This document shows positions 19,599 to 28,466 of a stretch of 64,000 nt of DNA, one piece after another. Position 1 is the stretch's first letter. Each line of letters begins with the position of its first letter. Location of the stretch: positions 496,001 to 560,000 of the forward strand of contig NZ_JAOEGB010000001.1 in assembly GCF_025420585.1 (NCBI RefSeq), read 5' to 3'. This DNA comes from Planotetraspora sp. A-T 1434 (GTDB lineage Bacteria; Actinomycetota; Actinomycetes; Streptosporangiales; Streptosporangiaceae). The translations under genes and the position numbers were made by a program. Below the pieces are notes generated by a model that worked only from the letters and a program-made list of their open reading frames with translations, had not been told where the DNA came from and did not search any database.

Positions 19599-21302
19599 AT
19601 GTACGAGGTCTGGGCGCCCCAGGCGACACAGGTCGAGGTCGAGTTCGGGGGAACCAGGCACGACATGTCGCCGGGGGACGGAGGATGGTGGAACGCTCGC
19701 GGAGACGAGCACGGCGTCGACTACGCCTTCTACGTCGACGGCGAGGGGCCCTACCCGGACCCCCGCACGCGGCGGCAGCCGCACGGCGTGCAGGGCCCGA
19801 GCCGGGTCTACGACCACGGCAGGTTCACCTGGGGAGACCAGGACTGGCGCGGGCGTGACCTGCGCGGCTCGGTGATCTACGAGCTGCACGTCGGCACGTT
19901 CACCCCGGCCGGAACGTTCCGGGGAGTCCTCGACAAGCTCGACCATCTCGTCGACCTCGGTGTCGACTTCATCGAGATCATGCCGGTCGCCCCGGTCCCC
20001 GGGACGCGCAACTGGGGATACGACGGCGTGGACCTCTACGCCGTCAACGAGGTGTACGGCGGGCCGGACGGGCTCAAGGTGCTCGTCGACGCCTGCCACC
20101 AGGTGGGGCTGGGTGTGATCCTCGACGTGGTCTACAACCACCTCGGGCCGTCGGGAAACCACCTCGCCAAGTTCGGGCCGTACTTCCACGACTTCAAAGG
20201 GTCCTACTGGGGCGACGCGGTCAATCTGGACGGGCCCGGCTCCGACGAGGTGCGGCGCTACTTCATCGAGAACGCGCTCCAATGGCTGCGGGACTATCAC
20301 GTGGACGGCCTGCGCCTCGACGCCGTCCACGCGTTGCACGACTCCCGCGCCGTCCATTTCCTCGAAGAGCTGTCGGCCGAGGTCGAGGCCCTGTCCACGA
20401 GCCTGAGCCGGCCGCTGACGCTGATCGCCGAGTCGGACCTCAACGACCCCCGCATGGTCGCGCCGCGCGAGGCCGGCGGCCTCGGCATGCACGCCACCTG
20501 GAACGACGACGTCCACCACGCGCTGCACTCCGCCGTGACCGGCGAAACCCAGGCCTACTACTGCGACTTCGGGTCGCTGTCCGCGCTGGCCAAGGTGCTC
20601 ACGCACGGCTACTTCCACGACGGCACCTACTCGACGTTCCGCGGGCGCAGCCACGGCCGTTCGGCGGCCGGCGTGCCCGGCTACCGGTTCGTCTGCTCCG
20701 TCCAGAACCACGACCAGATCGGCAACCGGCCACTCGGCGACCGGCTGGAGCCCGAGCAGCTCTGGCTGGCGTCCGGGCTGCTGCTCACCTCGCCGTTCAC
20801 GCCGATGCTGTTCATGGGCGAGGAGTGGGGGGCGAGCACGCCGTTCTACTTCTTCACCGACCACTTCGAGCCCCACCTCGCGGAGGGCGAGGGCGAGCGC
20901 CGCAGGTTGGAGTTCGAGGGCTTCGGCTACGACTGGAAGGCGCCCGAGCCGGGCGAGGAGGAGACGTTCCTGCGCTCCAAGCTCGACTGGAGGGAGCTCT
21001 CAGAGGACGGCCCGATGTCACTGCTCGGCTGGTACCGCGATCTGATCGCGCTGCGCAAGTCGCACCCCGACCTCGCCGACCCCCGGCTCGACCGGGTGAA
21101 GGTCCGCTTCGACGAGGACCGGCACTTCCTCGTCATGGACCGGGGCTCCCTGCGCGTCCTCGCCAACTTCGGCAACTTCCCCGTGCCCGTACGGCTCTCG
21201 CCCGGGGCCAAGCGGATCCTGCTCGCCTCCGACGAGGCTATCCGCCCCATGGGAGGCGACATCTACCTGCCCGCCCAGTCCCTCGCCGTCGTCCAGACGT
21301 AA
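19599..21302 (+). CDS. treZ: Maltooligosyltrehalose trehalohydrolase TreZ
   Basis: GH13_10 hydrolase of 567 residues that cuts trehalose from the maltooligosyltrehalose made by TreY. The N-terminal immunoglobulin-like domain (MYEVWAPQATQVEVEF) is followed by a barrel with DGLRLDAVHAL (nucleophile Asp), LIAESDLND (Glu) and VQNHDQIGNRP (transition-state Asp). The ATG is preceded by GGGAGGGG. It is the last gene of the glgX-treY-treZ set; repeat array B starts 19 bases after the stop. Confidence 0.95.
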   Translation: MYEVWAPQATQVEVEFGGTRHDMSPGDGGWWNARGDEHGVDYAFYVDGEGPYPDPRTRRQPHGVQGPSRVYDHGRFTWGDQDWRGRDLRGSVIYELHVGTFTPAGTFRGVLDKLDHLVDLGVDFIEIMPVAPVPGTRNWGYDGVDLYAVNEVYGGPDGLKVLVDACHQVGLGVILDVVYNHLGPSGNHLAKFGPYFHDFKGSYWGDAVNLDGPGSDEVRRYFIENALQWLRDYHVDGLRLDAVHALHDSRAVHFLEELSAEVEALSTSLSRPLTLIAESDLNDPRMVAPREAGGLGMHATWNDDVHHALHSAVTGETQAYYCDFGSLSALAKVLTHGYFHDGTYSTFRGRSHGRSAAGVPGYRFVCSVQNHDQIGNRPLGDRLEPEQLWLASGLLLTSPFTPMLFMGEEWGASTPFYFFTDHFEPHLAEGEGERRRLEFEGFGYDWKAPEPGEEETFLRSKLDWRELSEDGPMSLLGWYRDLIALRKSHPDLADPRLDRVKVRFDEDRHFLVMDRGSLRVLANFGNFPVPVRLSPGAKRILLASDEAIRPMGGDIYLPAQSLAVVQT

Positions 21303-21320
21303 GCGACCCCGCCCCGCATC

Positions 21321-21560
21321 GTGATCATGCAGGGCTTCCCCGCCCGCATCGTGATCATGCAGGGTTTCCCGGGAAGCTCGGGGACGTCTGGTTTCCCGAA
21401 TCGTGATCATGTACGGATTCCTCCGCACGCGGTCTGATCAGCGCCGCCCCTCTTAGTGATCATGCAGCGTTCGTCCGACCGGGGTGCCCTCCCACTACAT
21501 GATCACGCTGGACAAAGCGCCAGGTGGGACGGTGTACGCGGGAACACTGAATGATCACGC
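21321..21560. repeat. Phased repeat array B, four forward then two reverse units
   Basis: The array occupies the centre of the 433-base gap between convergent treZ and the GH76 gene. Forward cores start at 21321, 21351, 21403 and 21456 (spacings 30, 52, 53). Reverse cores end at 21506 and 21558 (spacing 52), the second preceded by GGGAACACTGA. The 30-base step is the only exception to the 52/53 rule in the window. A degenerate further reverse unit may lie at 21590-21610. Confidence 0.85.
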
Positions 21561-21681
21561 CGCACGAAGCGGCAGGCGGGACGGCGGGTATAGGAACCCG
21601 CTGGCGGCATCCTGCCCTTCCACCCCCGCGGCCTCGTCTTCCGCATGACGTAGTTCTCTTGGCGCTTGCCTGACACGAGCG

Positions 21682-21716
21682 GGGGCCGCCGGTCGCGGTG
21701 TGCGTCCGGCGGCCCC
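21682..21716 (-). terminator. Hairpin after the GH76 gene
   Basis: GGGGCCGCCGG (21682-21692) pairs perfectly with CCGGCGGCCCC (21706-21716). It lies 20 bases beyond the stop of the minus-strand GH76 gene and has no U tract. It could act on both strands. Confidence 0.6.
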
Positions 21717-21735
21717 GAGATGGTTGACCCCTTGA

Positions 21736-22917
21736 TCAGAGGACGGAGGTCAGGAGGGAGACGGCGGCCGTCTGGCGGCCGATGTTGGAGTGGTCGAACG
21801 GCCCGGCCCAGCGCAGTCCGTACAGGTTGGCGCTGTTCCGGTCGTACGCGTAGGCGGAGCGGGCCTGGTTGAGCAGGTAGCTCCGGTACGGGTGACCGGG
21901 CACAACCCGGTCGAGCTCGCTGAGATTACGGACAAAGATGCCCTTGAAAGACGCCCCGTCGGAGTTGCAGGTGGTGACCTCGCAGGGCTCGGTCAGGATC
22001 CCCTTCGGGGACAGTGACGGGCTGCTGATCACGGCGTCGGCGATCTTCCGGGCATCGGCGAGGAGACTCCGGTCACCGGTGCCCTTGTACAGCTCGGCCA
22101 GTCCGCCCAGGATGACGCCCTGGTTATAGGTCCAGGTGGTCCCCAGGTTGCTGTCACACTTACCGCCCTGCGTCTGCAGGCCGTCGTTCACCAGGTGCTC
22201 GCCGTTGATCATGCCGCTCTTCTTGAACCAGTTCCAGGCTTCGACAGCGCGGCCGAGGTAGAGCTTGTCGCCGGGGATCCGGTTGTGCAGCGCCGCGAGC
22301 AGCTTGATGTAGAGCTCGACGCTGATCGCGTTCTTGTAGGTCTTCGCCGGAAGGTCCCACCAGACGCCGCCGCCACAGAAATCGTCCCAGTACTGGTGGA
22401 TGTACGCCTCGTCGGTCTTGGCGATCTCCAGGTACTTCGTGTCGCGGGTGATGTCGTACACGCGGGTCATGGCGAGCGCCCACCAGCCGGTGTCGTCGGT
22501 GGAGTCCGCGCGGAACTCACCGTTGCCCTCCGGCCACCACGGCAAGGGCTTGCGCTGCTGCTCGATCGTGTTCTCGATCGCCCACATGTACTTCCTGGAC
22601 CCGGTCTTGGCCGAGTAGTCGAGCAGCGACTGGAGCGCGTTGCCCGACTGCCACCACGGCTCCTCGGGCTGCCAGCGCCCACTGGCCTTGTCGTAGAACG
22701 ACATCATCGCCTCGACGGCCGCCGAGGCCCGCTCGCGTGCGCCTGCCGTACCCTTCCCCGGCGTCGTCTCGGGTTTCGTTACCGTGCCGGCCGGTGCGCT
22801 GGTGGCCGGGTTGCCGGGCGCCGCCTGCGCGGGCAACGTGCCCGCCAGTACCGCCAGGGTCAAACCGCAGGCCAGGGCACTCCCGGCCGCCCACATCCTT
22901 CGTGCGTGCTGGATCAT
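21736..22917 (-). CDS. Secreted GH76 alpha-1,6-mannanase-like protein
   Basis: Extracellular glycoside hydrolase of family 76 (endo-alpha-1,6-mannanase family), 393 residues, likely acting on fungal or bacterial alpha-mannan. A signal peptide (MIQHARRMWAAGSALACG, cleavage after AQA) precedes an alpha/alpha-barrel of Trp/Gly-rich repeats. The catalytic Asp pair is visible in STDDTGWWALAMTRVYD. ATG 22917 is preferred because GAGGAG lies 7 bases before it; the frame extends further upstream without a start signal. A DeoR-type regulator gene ends 75 bases upstream on the same strand, so the two may share a transcript. Confidence 0.88.
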   Translation of the reverse strand: MIQHARRMWAAGSALACGLTLAVLAGTLPAQAAPGNPATSAPAGTVTKPETTPGKGTAGARERASAAVEAMMSFYDKASGRWQPEEPWWQSGNALQSLLDYSAKTGSRKYMWAIENTIEQQRKPLPWWPEGNGEFRADSTDDTGWWALAMTRVYDITRDTKYLEIAKTDEAYIHQYWDDFCGGGVWWDLPAKTYKNAISVELYIKLLAALHNRIPGDKLYLGRAVEAWNWFKKSGMINGEHLVNDGLQTQGGKCDSNLGTTWTYNQGVILGGLAELYKGTGDRSLLADARKIADAVISSPSLSPKGILTEPCEVTTCNSDGASFKGIFVRNLSELDRVVPGHPYRSYLLNQARSAYAYDRNSANLYGLRWAGPFDHSNIGRQTAAVSLLTSVL

Positions 22918-22991
22918 CCGGACACTCCTCGGAAATAGTGATCTCGGGTCTTGAAAGTGGTCATGGGGGAGGGCCGGCGATCCAGGTGGCG

Positions 22992-23795
22992 TCATGCGAC
23001 GATGACGTTTCCGCCCGCCTGCCGGCAGAGCTCAAGGGTCCGGGGATCGGCGCCGCCCGTTGTAATCAGGAAGTCGACGTCGGAGAGCGTGCACAGCCGC
23101 TGCGACCCGGTGCCGGGGAACTTCACCTCGGACGCGACGAGGACGACCCGGTCGGACGCCTCGATCATCGCCTGCTTGATCGGCGCCTCGACGGCCATGT
23201 CGTCCACGACGTGACCGTTGGCGCGCACGCCCGTGCAGCTGAGGAACACCAGGTCGGCGCTGACCTGCCGCAGGGCCGCCTCGGTAAGGGACCCGACGAG
23301 CGACCGGTAGTTGCGGCGCAGGACACCGCCGAGCAGGACCAGCCGTACGGCCTCGTCGTCGCGCAACTCGTCCAGCACGGCGACGTTGCTGGTGATGACG
23401 GTGACGGGACGGCCGCGCAGGCGGCGGGCGATCAGCGGAGTGGTCGTGCCGATGTCGAGCACCACCACGCTCTCGTCCGCGATCAGCTCTGCGGCGCGCT
23501 CGGCCATCGCCTCCTTCATGGCGCAGTCATGGGCGGCGGAGACGTCGAACGGCTCCTCGACGACCAGTTCGGCGCCCGGCTCCGCCGCCGAGGCGCCCTG
23601 GCCTGCCGAGGTGCGCAGCGACAGGGCCGCGCCGCCGTAGGTGCGGATCAGCTCGCCGTTACGGTCCAGCAGCTTGAGGTCGCGGCGGATCGTGGACTCG
23701 CTGACCTGAAGGCGGGCGGCCAGCTCCCGCACCGAGGCCACTCCGGTAGAGCGGAGCGACTCCACAATCTGGACGTGTCGATTGCTCGATGTCAC
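22992..23795 (-). CDS. DeoR-family transcriptional repressor
   Basis: Sugar-phosphate-responsive repressor of the DeoR/GlpR type, 267 residues. The N-terminal helix-turn-helix (about 1-55, VRELAARLQVSESTIRRDL) is followed by a DeoRC sensor domain containing VVLDIGTTTPLIARRL and VFLSCTGV. A GTG at 23795 is chosen because the product then begins SSNRHVQIVESL, standard for the family. A TACCTT box ends 7 bases upstream, fitting a leaderless message. Two perfect palindromes upstream are likely operators for self-repression. The GH76 gene downstream suggests control of mannan use. The effector is unknown. Confidence 0.85.
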   Translation of the reverse strand: MTSSNRHVQIVESLRSTGVASVRELAARLQVSESTIRRDLKLLDRNGELIRTYGGAALSLRTSAGQGASAAEPGAELVVEEPFDVSAAHDCAMKEAMAERAAELIADESVVVLDIGTTTPLIARRLRGRPVTVITSNVAVLDELRDDEAVRLVLLGGVLRRNYRSLVGSLTEAALRQVSADLVFLSCTGVRANGHVVDDMAVEAPIKQAMIEASDRVVLVASEVKFPGTGSQRLCTLSDVDFLITTGGADPRTLELCRQAGGNVIVA

Positions 23796-23815
23796 GCAGG
23801 AAAAGGTAGACCGTA

Positions 23816-23833
23816 ATGACCGACTTCGGTCAT
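23816..23833. promoter_or_regulatory. Candidate DeoR operator 1
   Basis: ATGACCGA-CT-TCGGTCAT is a perfect palindrome with 8-bp arms, 21-38 bases upstream of the regulator's start. It overlaps the expected -35 region of its promoter. Confidence 0.7.
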
Positions 23834-23857
23834 CCCGAAAGGTCACAATCGGATTAC

Positions 23858-23873
23858 TGACCGAGGTCGGTCA
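23858..23873. promoter_or_regulatory. Candidate DeoR operator 2
   Basis: TGACCGA-GG-TCGGTCA repeats the arms of operator 1 with a different central pair. The centres are 41 bases apart, about four helical turns, which favours cooperative binding on one face. Confidence 0.7.
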
Positions 23874-23990
23874 TCTTCCGTCGAGGGCTGCTCATAGTCG
23901 ATCATCGGTTCTGGGCGGGGGCCGGTCGCCTTGTCGATCACAGCGGGTCGCGCCGACGCCGGCGGCACTCGGCCTTTCGGGGCCATTACC

Positions 23991-24018
23991 GGCCGCACGC
24001 GCACGAGGCCGTGCGGCC
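23991..24018 (-). terminator. Hairpin after the STAS-domain gene
   Basis: GGCCGCACG (23991-23999) pairs with CGTGCGGCC (24010-24018), 13 bases past the stop of the minus-strand gene. No U tract. Confidence 0.45.
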
Positions 24019-24030
24019 CCGGCTAACGGC

Positions 24031-24372
24031 TCATGCCTCCAGGGCTTCGGCGACCGTGTCGAAAATCGGGAATGCGTCGCGCAGCCTGGTAACGGTCAGG
24101 ATTCGGTCCAAGGTGCCGTGCACGCCGGCGAGTTTGAGAAAGCCGCGAGCCTCGAACGACCGGCCCAGAAATTGCAGCAGGAGTCTGAGACCCATGGAAT
24201 CGCAGAAGGTCAGCTGAGACGTGTCAATGATGAGCCGGTTATGACCTTGTTCGAGCTCTTTGGAGAGCGCGGTGCGCAACGTCTCGGCCGAGATGACATC
24301 GAGTTCGCCGACGAGAGTGACGACGGTGTGGGTCGTCTCCTGGCTGACCGTGAGGTCAAGTCTCGTTGGCAT
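24031..24372 (-). CDS. STAS-domain anti-anti-sigma factor
   Basis: Small cytosolic protein of 113 residues resembling SpoIIAA/RsbV/BldG: it would bind an anti-sigma kinase and thereby free a sigma factor. The motif LIIDTSQLTFCDSMGLRLLL contains Ser59, the usual phosphorylation site. The ATG at 24372 has GAGG six bases upstream and is preferred to the ATG at 24384. No anti-sigma kinase or sigma gene lies next to it, so the partner must be elsewhere. Confidence 0.88.
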   Translation of the reverse strand: MPTRLDLTVSQETTHTVVTLVGELDVISAETLRTALSKELEQGHNRLIIDTSQLTFCDSMGLRLLLQFLGRSFEARGFLKLAGVHGTLDRILTVTRLRDAFPIFDTVAEALEA

Positions 24373-24801
24373 CTCTGTCCTCATCGCGAAGATCTACAGA
24401 GAAGGTACACCCCCTAGATATCACGCCCGTTACTCCAGAACGCACTTTCATCGCGCGTCCGTCCGTACGGCACGGGCAGCTTCGCGCGGTCTGCGGAGAA
24501 TTGCAGGCCACACGTGTTGTACTTTCCGCGGCCTCGCGGAGGCCTACACGGGCGCCTCATCCTCGGGAAGCTCGACACTGAGGGCTCCGACCGGCGGGGC
24601 CGGGTGATGAGGTTCACGGACACCGCTCCCGTCGCCGGGAGCGTGATGCACCCACACGGTCACCGCGTCCCTGCGCGCGACACGAGCACCAGGAAGCGGA
24701 GCCTGGTCGGTCAGTGCGCCGTCACCCACGTTGAGGGTACGTCGTTTCGCGACAACGCCGAAGGATTGATATGTGTTGCCGGTCGTCGGCCGAATGGCAG
24801 G
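24373..24801. other. Gap of about 430 bases without a convincing gene
   Basis: Only short frames with mixed third-position use are open here. The best is a minus-strand frame at 24544-24729 (61 codons, GTG start, product ending LSVELPEDEAPV) with no ribosome-binding site. It could be a real small protein or a decayed fragment. No GTGATCATGCAC units are present. Confidence 0.3.
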
Positions 24802-25347
24802 TCAGCGTCCGGCGGCACCGTCGATTCGCTCGCGCAGCAGGTCGGCGTGGCCATTGTGGCGGGCGTATTCGGCGATCATGTCCACCAGGATTCGGCGAAG
24901 TGAGATCGGCTGCCCGCTCGCGAAATGTAATCCGGTCTGCTCCAAAGAGGGCGCATTGGCGACGATCTCCCGGGCTCGGTCGCATTCCGCACGCCACACC
25001 GCGAGGGCTTCCGTGACGTCACCGTCCAGGGTTTCGAAGTCCTGATCCGGGTCGTCGTCCGAGTAGTAGAGGAGTGGCACGTCCTCACCGGCGAACTGCT
25101 TGCGGAACCACCATCGCTCCACGCCGGCGAGGTGGCGGAGCAGGCCGTGCAGGCTGAGCCCGGACGGCGGGACGCCCTTGTCCGACAGCCGTTCGAGCGG
25201 GACACCCGAGCACTTCAGCTCAAATGTCGTGCGATGCCAGTCGAGGTAGGCGGTGAGGATCTGGCGCTCGTCGCCGACAAGGGGAGGGGTGGTCCGCGTG
25301 TCCTCGGCCCACATCGGTGCGTAGTTCTCCGCCGGAATCTCAGTCAT
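24802..25347 (-). CDS. DinB/DUF664-family protein
   Basis: Four-helix-bundle protein of 181 residues in the DinB-like superfamily, whose actinobacterial members include mycothiol-dependent enzymes. The DWHR near 36, LLRHLAGVERWWFR near 78 and AEYARHNGHADLLRERIDG near the C-terminus supply the three His positions that usually hold a metal ion. The ATG at 25347 starts a normal DUF664 N-terminus; longer in-frame extensions are Pro/Ser-rich and were rejected. Reaction and substrate are unknown. It stands between two genes of other functions on a different transcript. Confidence 0.8.
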   Translation of the reverse strand: MTEIPAENYAPMWAEDTRTTPPLVGDERQILTAYLDWHRTTFELKCSGVPLERLSDKGVPPSGLSLHGLLRHLAGVERWWFRKQFAGEDVPLLYYSDDDPDQDFETLDGDVTEALAVWRAECDRAREIVANAPSLEQTGLHFASGQPISLRRILVDMIAEYARHNGHADLLRERIDGAAGR

Positions 25348-25531
25348 GCCGCCGAGCATGCCACCCGGCACCGACAAACCAGTGGTCCGGACATGGGAGG
25401 CACTCCTCTGGGGACAACTCGGAGGTTGCTCCTGTGGAGAACTGGGGTTATCCCCAGAGCGGCGTTCTGGTGGGCGCGGTTGCAGGGCGGGCGCGGATGC
25501 TGGGGCCTCCCGTGTTCCCAAGGGAGGACCC

Positions 25532-26461
25532 ATGCAGATCACCTATCCCGTGCCCGCCGAGACGACCTCGGTGTTCGTCGTCGCCGTGGACCGCACGCCC
25601 ACCGAGCTGTCGTCGATCGTGCCGTGGCGGATGGGCAAGCCGCACAGACGGGCGGCCATGGAGGTGCTCGGCACACCACGGCTGGAGCTGGAGGCGTTCC
25701 GGGCCGGACAGTCGCCCTGGAAGCGGCTGGAGCCGCAGGCGTTCCGCGCGGGGCAGTCGCCCTGGAAACGGGTCGAGGTGGAGGGTGACGACGACCTGAG
25801 ACGGGTCAGGAAGGCCCGCCATCATGTCGTCGTGTCCAGCACGGCACCTGTGGCCGCCCAGCCGGAGGCCGCGCAGATCGCCCGTGCCGCCGCCAGGGGC
25901 GTGGCCGAGGCCTATCACGGTGTGATCGTCGACCAGCTCACGGGCTCCGCCGTCTATCACTGCGCCGAGTGCCCGGGGGAGCGCCCGGAGTTCCGCCTGG
26001 GCGACGACTGGCTGGGCTGGGCCACGGAGGTCGGCGAGCACAGCTCCTGCCCGCCGTGGAATCCGGCCGGCACCGAGATCTGCACGTGCCTGCGGGTGAC
26101 GACTCGCGGCCTGCGGCGTTTCGGGCTGCCCGAGGTCATGCTGGACGGCGCGGCGTGCGCCCACAGCCTCTGCACGGTCAACGTCCTGCGCACGGTCGCC
26201 CAGCGGCTGCTCACCGGCCATCTCGACTGGCTGGCCGACAATCCCGACGCCAGGTGCCGGACCATCGGCGAGCATCTCCGGGTGGACGGCGCCGACTTCG
26301 CGCTCTTCTCCGGCAGCCCTGACCTCGACGGCGAGCCCTTCCGCGTACGGCTGACGCGCGACGCGGCCGACCGGTCCTGCCTGAGGATCGGCCCGCCGGC
26401 CGGCTTCGACGGCAGCCTCAACGACTGGCTCTGCCGTACTCCCGGCCTGCTCGCCGCATGA
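25532..26461 (+). CDS. Hypothetical protein with duplicated AFRAGQSPWKR segment
   Basis: A 309-residue protein I do not recognise. There is no signal peptide or membrane segment. The first 90 residues include two copies of AFRAGQSPWKR, 18 residues apart, encoded by near-identical DNA. The middle and C-terminal part contain spaced Cys residues (YHCAECPGE, SSCPPWN, ICTCLRV, ACAHSLC), which could bind metal. The ATG has AGGGAGGA nearby upstream. It is co-directional with the methyltransferase gene 84 bases later. Confidence 0.75.
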   Translation: MQITYPVPAETTSVFVVAVDRTPTELSSIVPWRMGKPHRRAAMEVLGTPRLELEAFRAGQSPWKRLEPQAFRAGQSPWKRVEVEGDDDLRRVRKARHHVVVSSTAPVAAQPEAAQIARAAARGVAEAYHGVIVDQLTGSAVYHCAECPGERPEFRLGDDWLGWATEVGEHSSCPPWNPAGTEICTCLRVTTRGLRRFGLPEVMLDGAACAHSLCTVNVLRTVAQRLLTGHLDWLADNPDARCRTIGEHLRVDGADFALFSGSPDLDGEPFRVRLTRDAADRSCLRIGPPAGFDGSLNDWLCRTPGLLAA

Positions 26462-26503
26462 GGCCGCCGCTGATGCCGAAATTTCGGAGGATCGCCACCT
26501 TGT

Positions 26504-26516
26504 GGAAACGCTTTCC
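26504..26516. promoter_or_regulatory. Short palindrome before the methyltransferase gene
   Basis: GGAAA-CGC-TTTCC is a perfect inverted repeat of 5-bp arms. It precedes TAAGAT (26534-26539), whose end is 6 bases from the ATG at 26546, a leaderless layout. It could be an operator. Confidence 0.4.
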
Positions 26517-26545
26517 CAAGATGGCCGAAACGCTAAGATCCGGCC

Positions 26546-27328
26546 ATGGCCGACCGCGTTTCCCCTCGTGGTGTGGATGTTTCAACTCCCAACACCGCCC
26601 GGATCTACGACTACATGCTCGGCGGCAAGGACAACTTCGCCGCCGACCGCGAAGCGGCCGAGCAGATCCTCAAAGCCTTCCCCGAGTCGCGGGAAGGTGT
26701 CAGGCACAATCGGCAGTTCCTCGGGGCGGCCGTCCGCTATATGGCCGAAGAGGCGGGAATCCGCCAGTTCGTAGACATTGGCGCGGGTTTGCCCACCCAG
26801 AACAACGTGCACGAGGTCGCCCATTCGGTCACTCCGAAAGCCCGGATCGTCTACGTGGACAACGACCCCGTCGTGTGCGTGCACGGCCGGGCGATCCTCG
26901 CCAGCTCACCGGGCGTCGCCATGATGGAAGGAGACCTGCGCAAGCCCCAGGACATCGTCTCCAATGCCGAGGCGACGGGGCTCATCGACTGGTCCGAGCC
27001 GGTAGGCGTGCTCATGGTGGCGATCCTGCACTTCCTCGCGGATCCTTATGAGGAGGTCGCCCGGCTACGCGAGGCCATGGCTCCCGGCAGCCACCTCGTC
27101 GTGACCCACATGACCATGACCCAGGAGCGGGCGACCGACGCGGAGCACGTCAGGAAGGTCTACGCGAGGGCGTCCTCGCCCCTGTTCCCCCGGCCGGTCG
27201 AGGGCATCATGGGGTTCTTCGGCGACTTCGAGCAGGTCGACGACCACCGGTTCATCGACGCGGGCCTCCGGCGGAGATTCGCACCACTGGGCTGGGCGGG
27301 CATCGCCCGCAAAAACCAACGAGGCTGA
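26546..27328 (+). CDS. SAM-dependent methyltransferase of the DUF574 family
   Basis: Cytosolic S-adenosylmethionine-binding protein of 260 residues. The DUF574 N-terminal signature PNTARIYDYMLGGKDNFAAD is intact, followed by the SAM-binding VDIGAGLPTQNNVHEVA, the acidic strand end VYVDNDPVV, and GVLMVAILHFL. These proteins are abundant in actinomycetes and rarely have known substrates. The leaderless promoter layout supports the ATG at 26546. Neighbours give no clue to the substrate. Confidence 0.88.
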   Translation: MADRVSPRGVDVSTPNTARIYDYMLGGKDNFAADREAAEQILKAFPESREGVRHNRQFLGAAVRYMAEEAGIRQFVDIGAGLPTQNNVHEVAHSVTPKARIVYVDNDPVVCVHGRAILASSPGVAMMEGDLRKPQDIVSNAEATGLIDWSEPVGVLMVAILHFLADPYEEVARLREAMAPGSHLVVTHMTMTQERATDAEHVRKVYARASSPLFPRPVEGIMGFFGDFEQVDDHRFIDAGLRRRFAPLGWAGIARKNQRG

Positions 27329-27410
27329 GGCATGCGGACGGCGGGCCAAACCCAACGCAACCAAGGCTCGGCGGTGGGAAGCAGACGGCAGGGGAGGGGA
27401 ACGTTCGGCG

Positions 27411-28373
27411 TTGGCCGTACGTCTCGTGAATGTGACCCTCTTTGATGCGATCGACGAAGAGATACGCGACGCCCGGGATCGGGCTCGCCGCCTCGACCAG
27501 CTGACCAGGCAGCGCGTCACCCTCATCCGCCAGATCGACGAGGTCAGAAGCCTTCTCGCCGAGCTGCAGAGGCAGCTCGTCAAGGAGGATCGTGACGTCG
27601 CCAAGCTGGAGCAGGGCGGTTTCACGGCCTTCATCTCCGGGATTCTCGGAAACAAGGAGGAGGACCTGGCCCGCGAGCGGGCGGAGGCGGCAGCCGTACG
27701 GCAGCGCGTGGACGGCCAGCGGACCCGGCTCGAATGGCTGAACACCGACCTGCGGACGACCGACCAGAGCCTGGTCCAGCTCGGCAACCCCAGCAACGAA
27801 CTCGACGTGCTGCTGGCCCGCAAGGAGCGGATGCTGGTCGAGTCGGCCGATCCGCGCGGCCGAGAGCTGGCGGACATCGCGGCGCAGCTCGCCAATGTCA
27901 CCGCCGACCTCCGCGAGCACGAGGAGGCCCGGCAGGCGGGGGTCGCCGCGAGCCAGGCGGTCGGCTATGTCCTCCGGCATCTCGGCAGCGCCCGGGGCGC
28001 GTCCACCTGGGACATGCTGGGCGGAGGAGCATTCACCGACATGGTCGAGCACGGTCACCTTCAGCAGGCGGACCAGGCGGCGTGGCACGCCCAGCGCGCA
28101 CTTGACACGTTCTCCCGCGAACTCGCCGACATCGGCGTCCGGGCCAGTCCGCAGATGCCCGAGGTCGACACGCGGTGGTTCGCCGACGTCTTCTTCGACA
28201 ACATCATCACCGACGCGATCAAGCACCGGAGGATCGCCCGCACCGGAGAGGCCGTGCGGGAGGTGGCCGAGTGGGCCGGAAGCATGGTGAACGACCTGGC
28301 CGCCCGCTGCGTGGAGCTCACCCGGCACCGTGACGCTCTCGCCCGCCGCCGCGAGCAACTGCTGAACGCCTGA
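27411..28373 (+). CDS. Coiled-coil protein of unknown function
   Basis: A 320-residue cytosolic protein. Residues about 15-75 and 85-185 are rich in heptad-like Leu/Arg/Glu/Gln patterns (LDQLTRQRVTLIRQIDEVRSLL, in part) and should form a long coiled coil. The remainder is helical. A TTG at 27411 with GGGGAGGGGA about 10 bases upstream is the likeliest start; GTG 27426 is an alternative. I do not recognise the family. The stop codon lies inside a 14-bp tandem repeat. Confidence 0.65.
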   Translation: MAVRLVNVTLFDAIDEEIRDARDRARRLDQLTRQRVTLIRQIDEVRSLLAELQRQLVKEDRDVAKLEQGGFTAFISGILGNKEEDLARERAEAAAVRQRVDGQRTRLEWLNTDLRTTDQSLVQLGNPSNELDVLLARKERMLVESADPRGRELADIAAQLANVTADLREHEEARQAGVAASQAVGYVLRHLGSARGASTWDMLGGGAFTDMVEHGHLQQADQAAWHAQRALDTFSRELADIGVRASPQMPEVDTRWFADVFFDNIITDAIKHRRIARTGEAVREVAEWAGSMVNDLAARCVELTRHRDALARRREQLLNA

Positions 28374-28414
28374 GCCCGAGCGCCTGAGCCCGAGCGCCTG
28401 AGCCCGAGCGCCTG
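28364..28414 (+). repeat. 14-bp tandem repeat across a stop codon
   Basis: Unit GAGCGCCTGAGCCC, three full copies plus a partial. The first copy contains the final codons and the stop of the coiled-coil gene, so the repeat grew from the gene's 3' end. Confidence 0.85.
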
Positions 28415-28466
28415 GGGCAGCGAAATTCGCAGGCACTTCCAAGGTGCCGGAAACTAGGCTTTTCTC

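Noticed and set aside
24414-24623. Minus-strand frame of 69 codons after the DinB gene
   Set aside because: No ribosome-binding site or leaderless promoter, basic low-complexity product, and it overlaps another equally weak frame.
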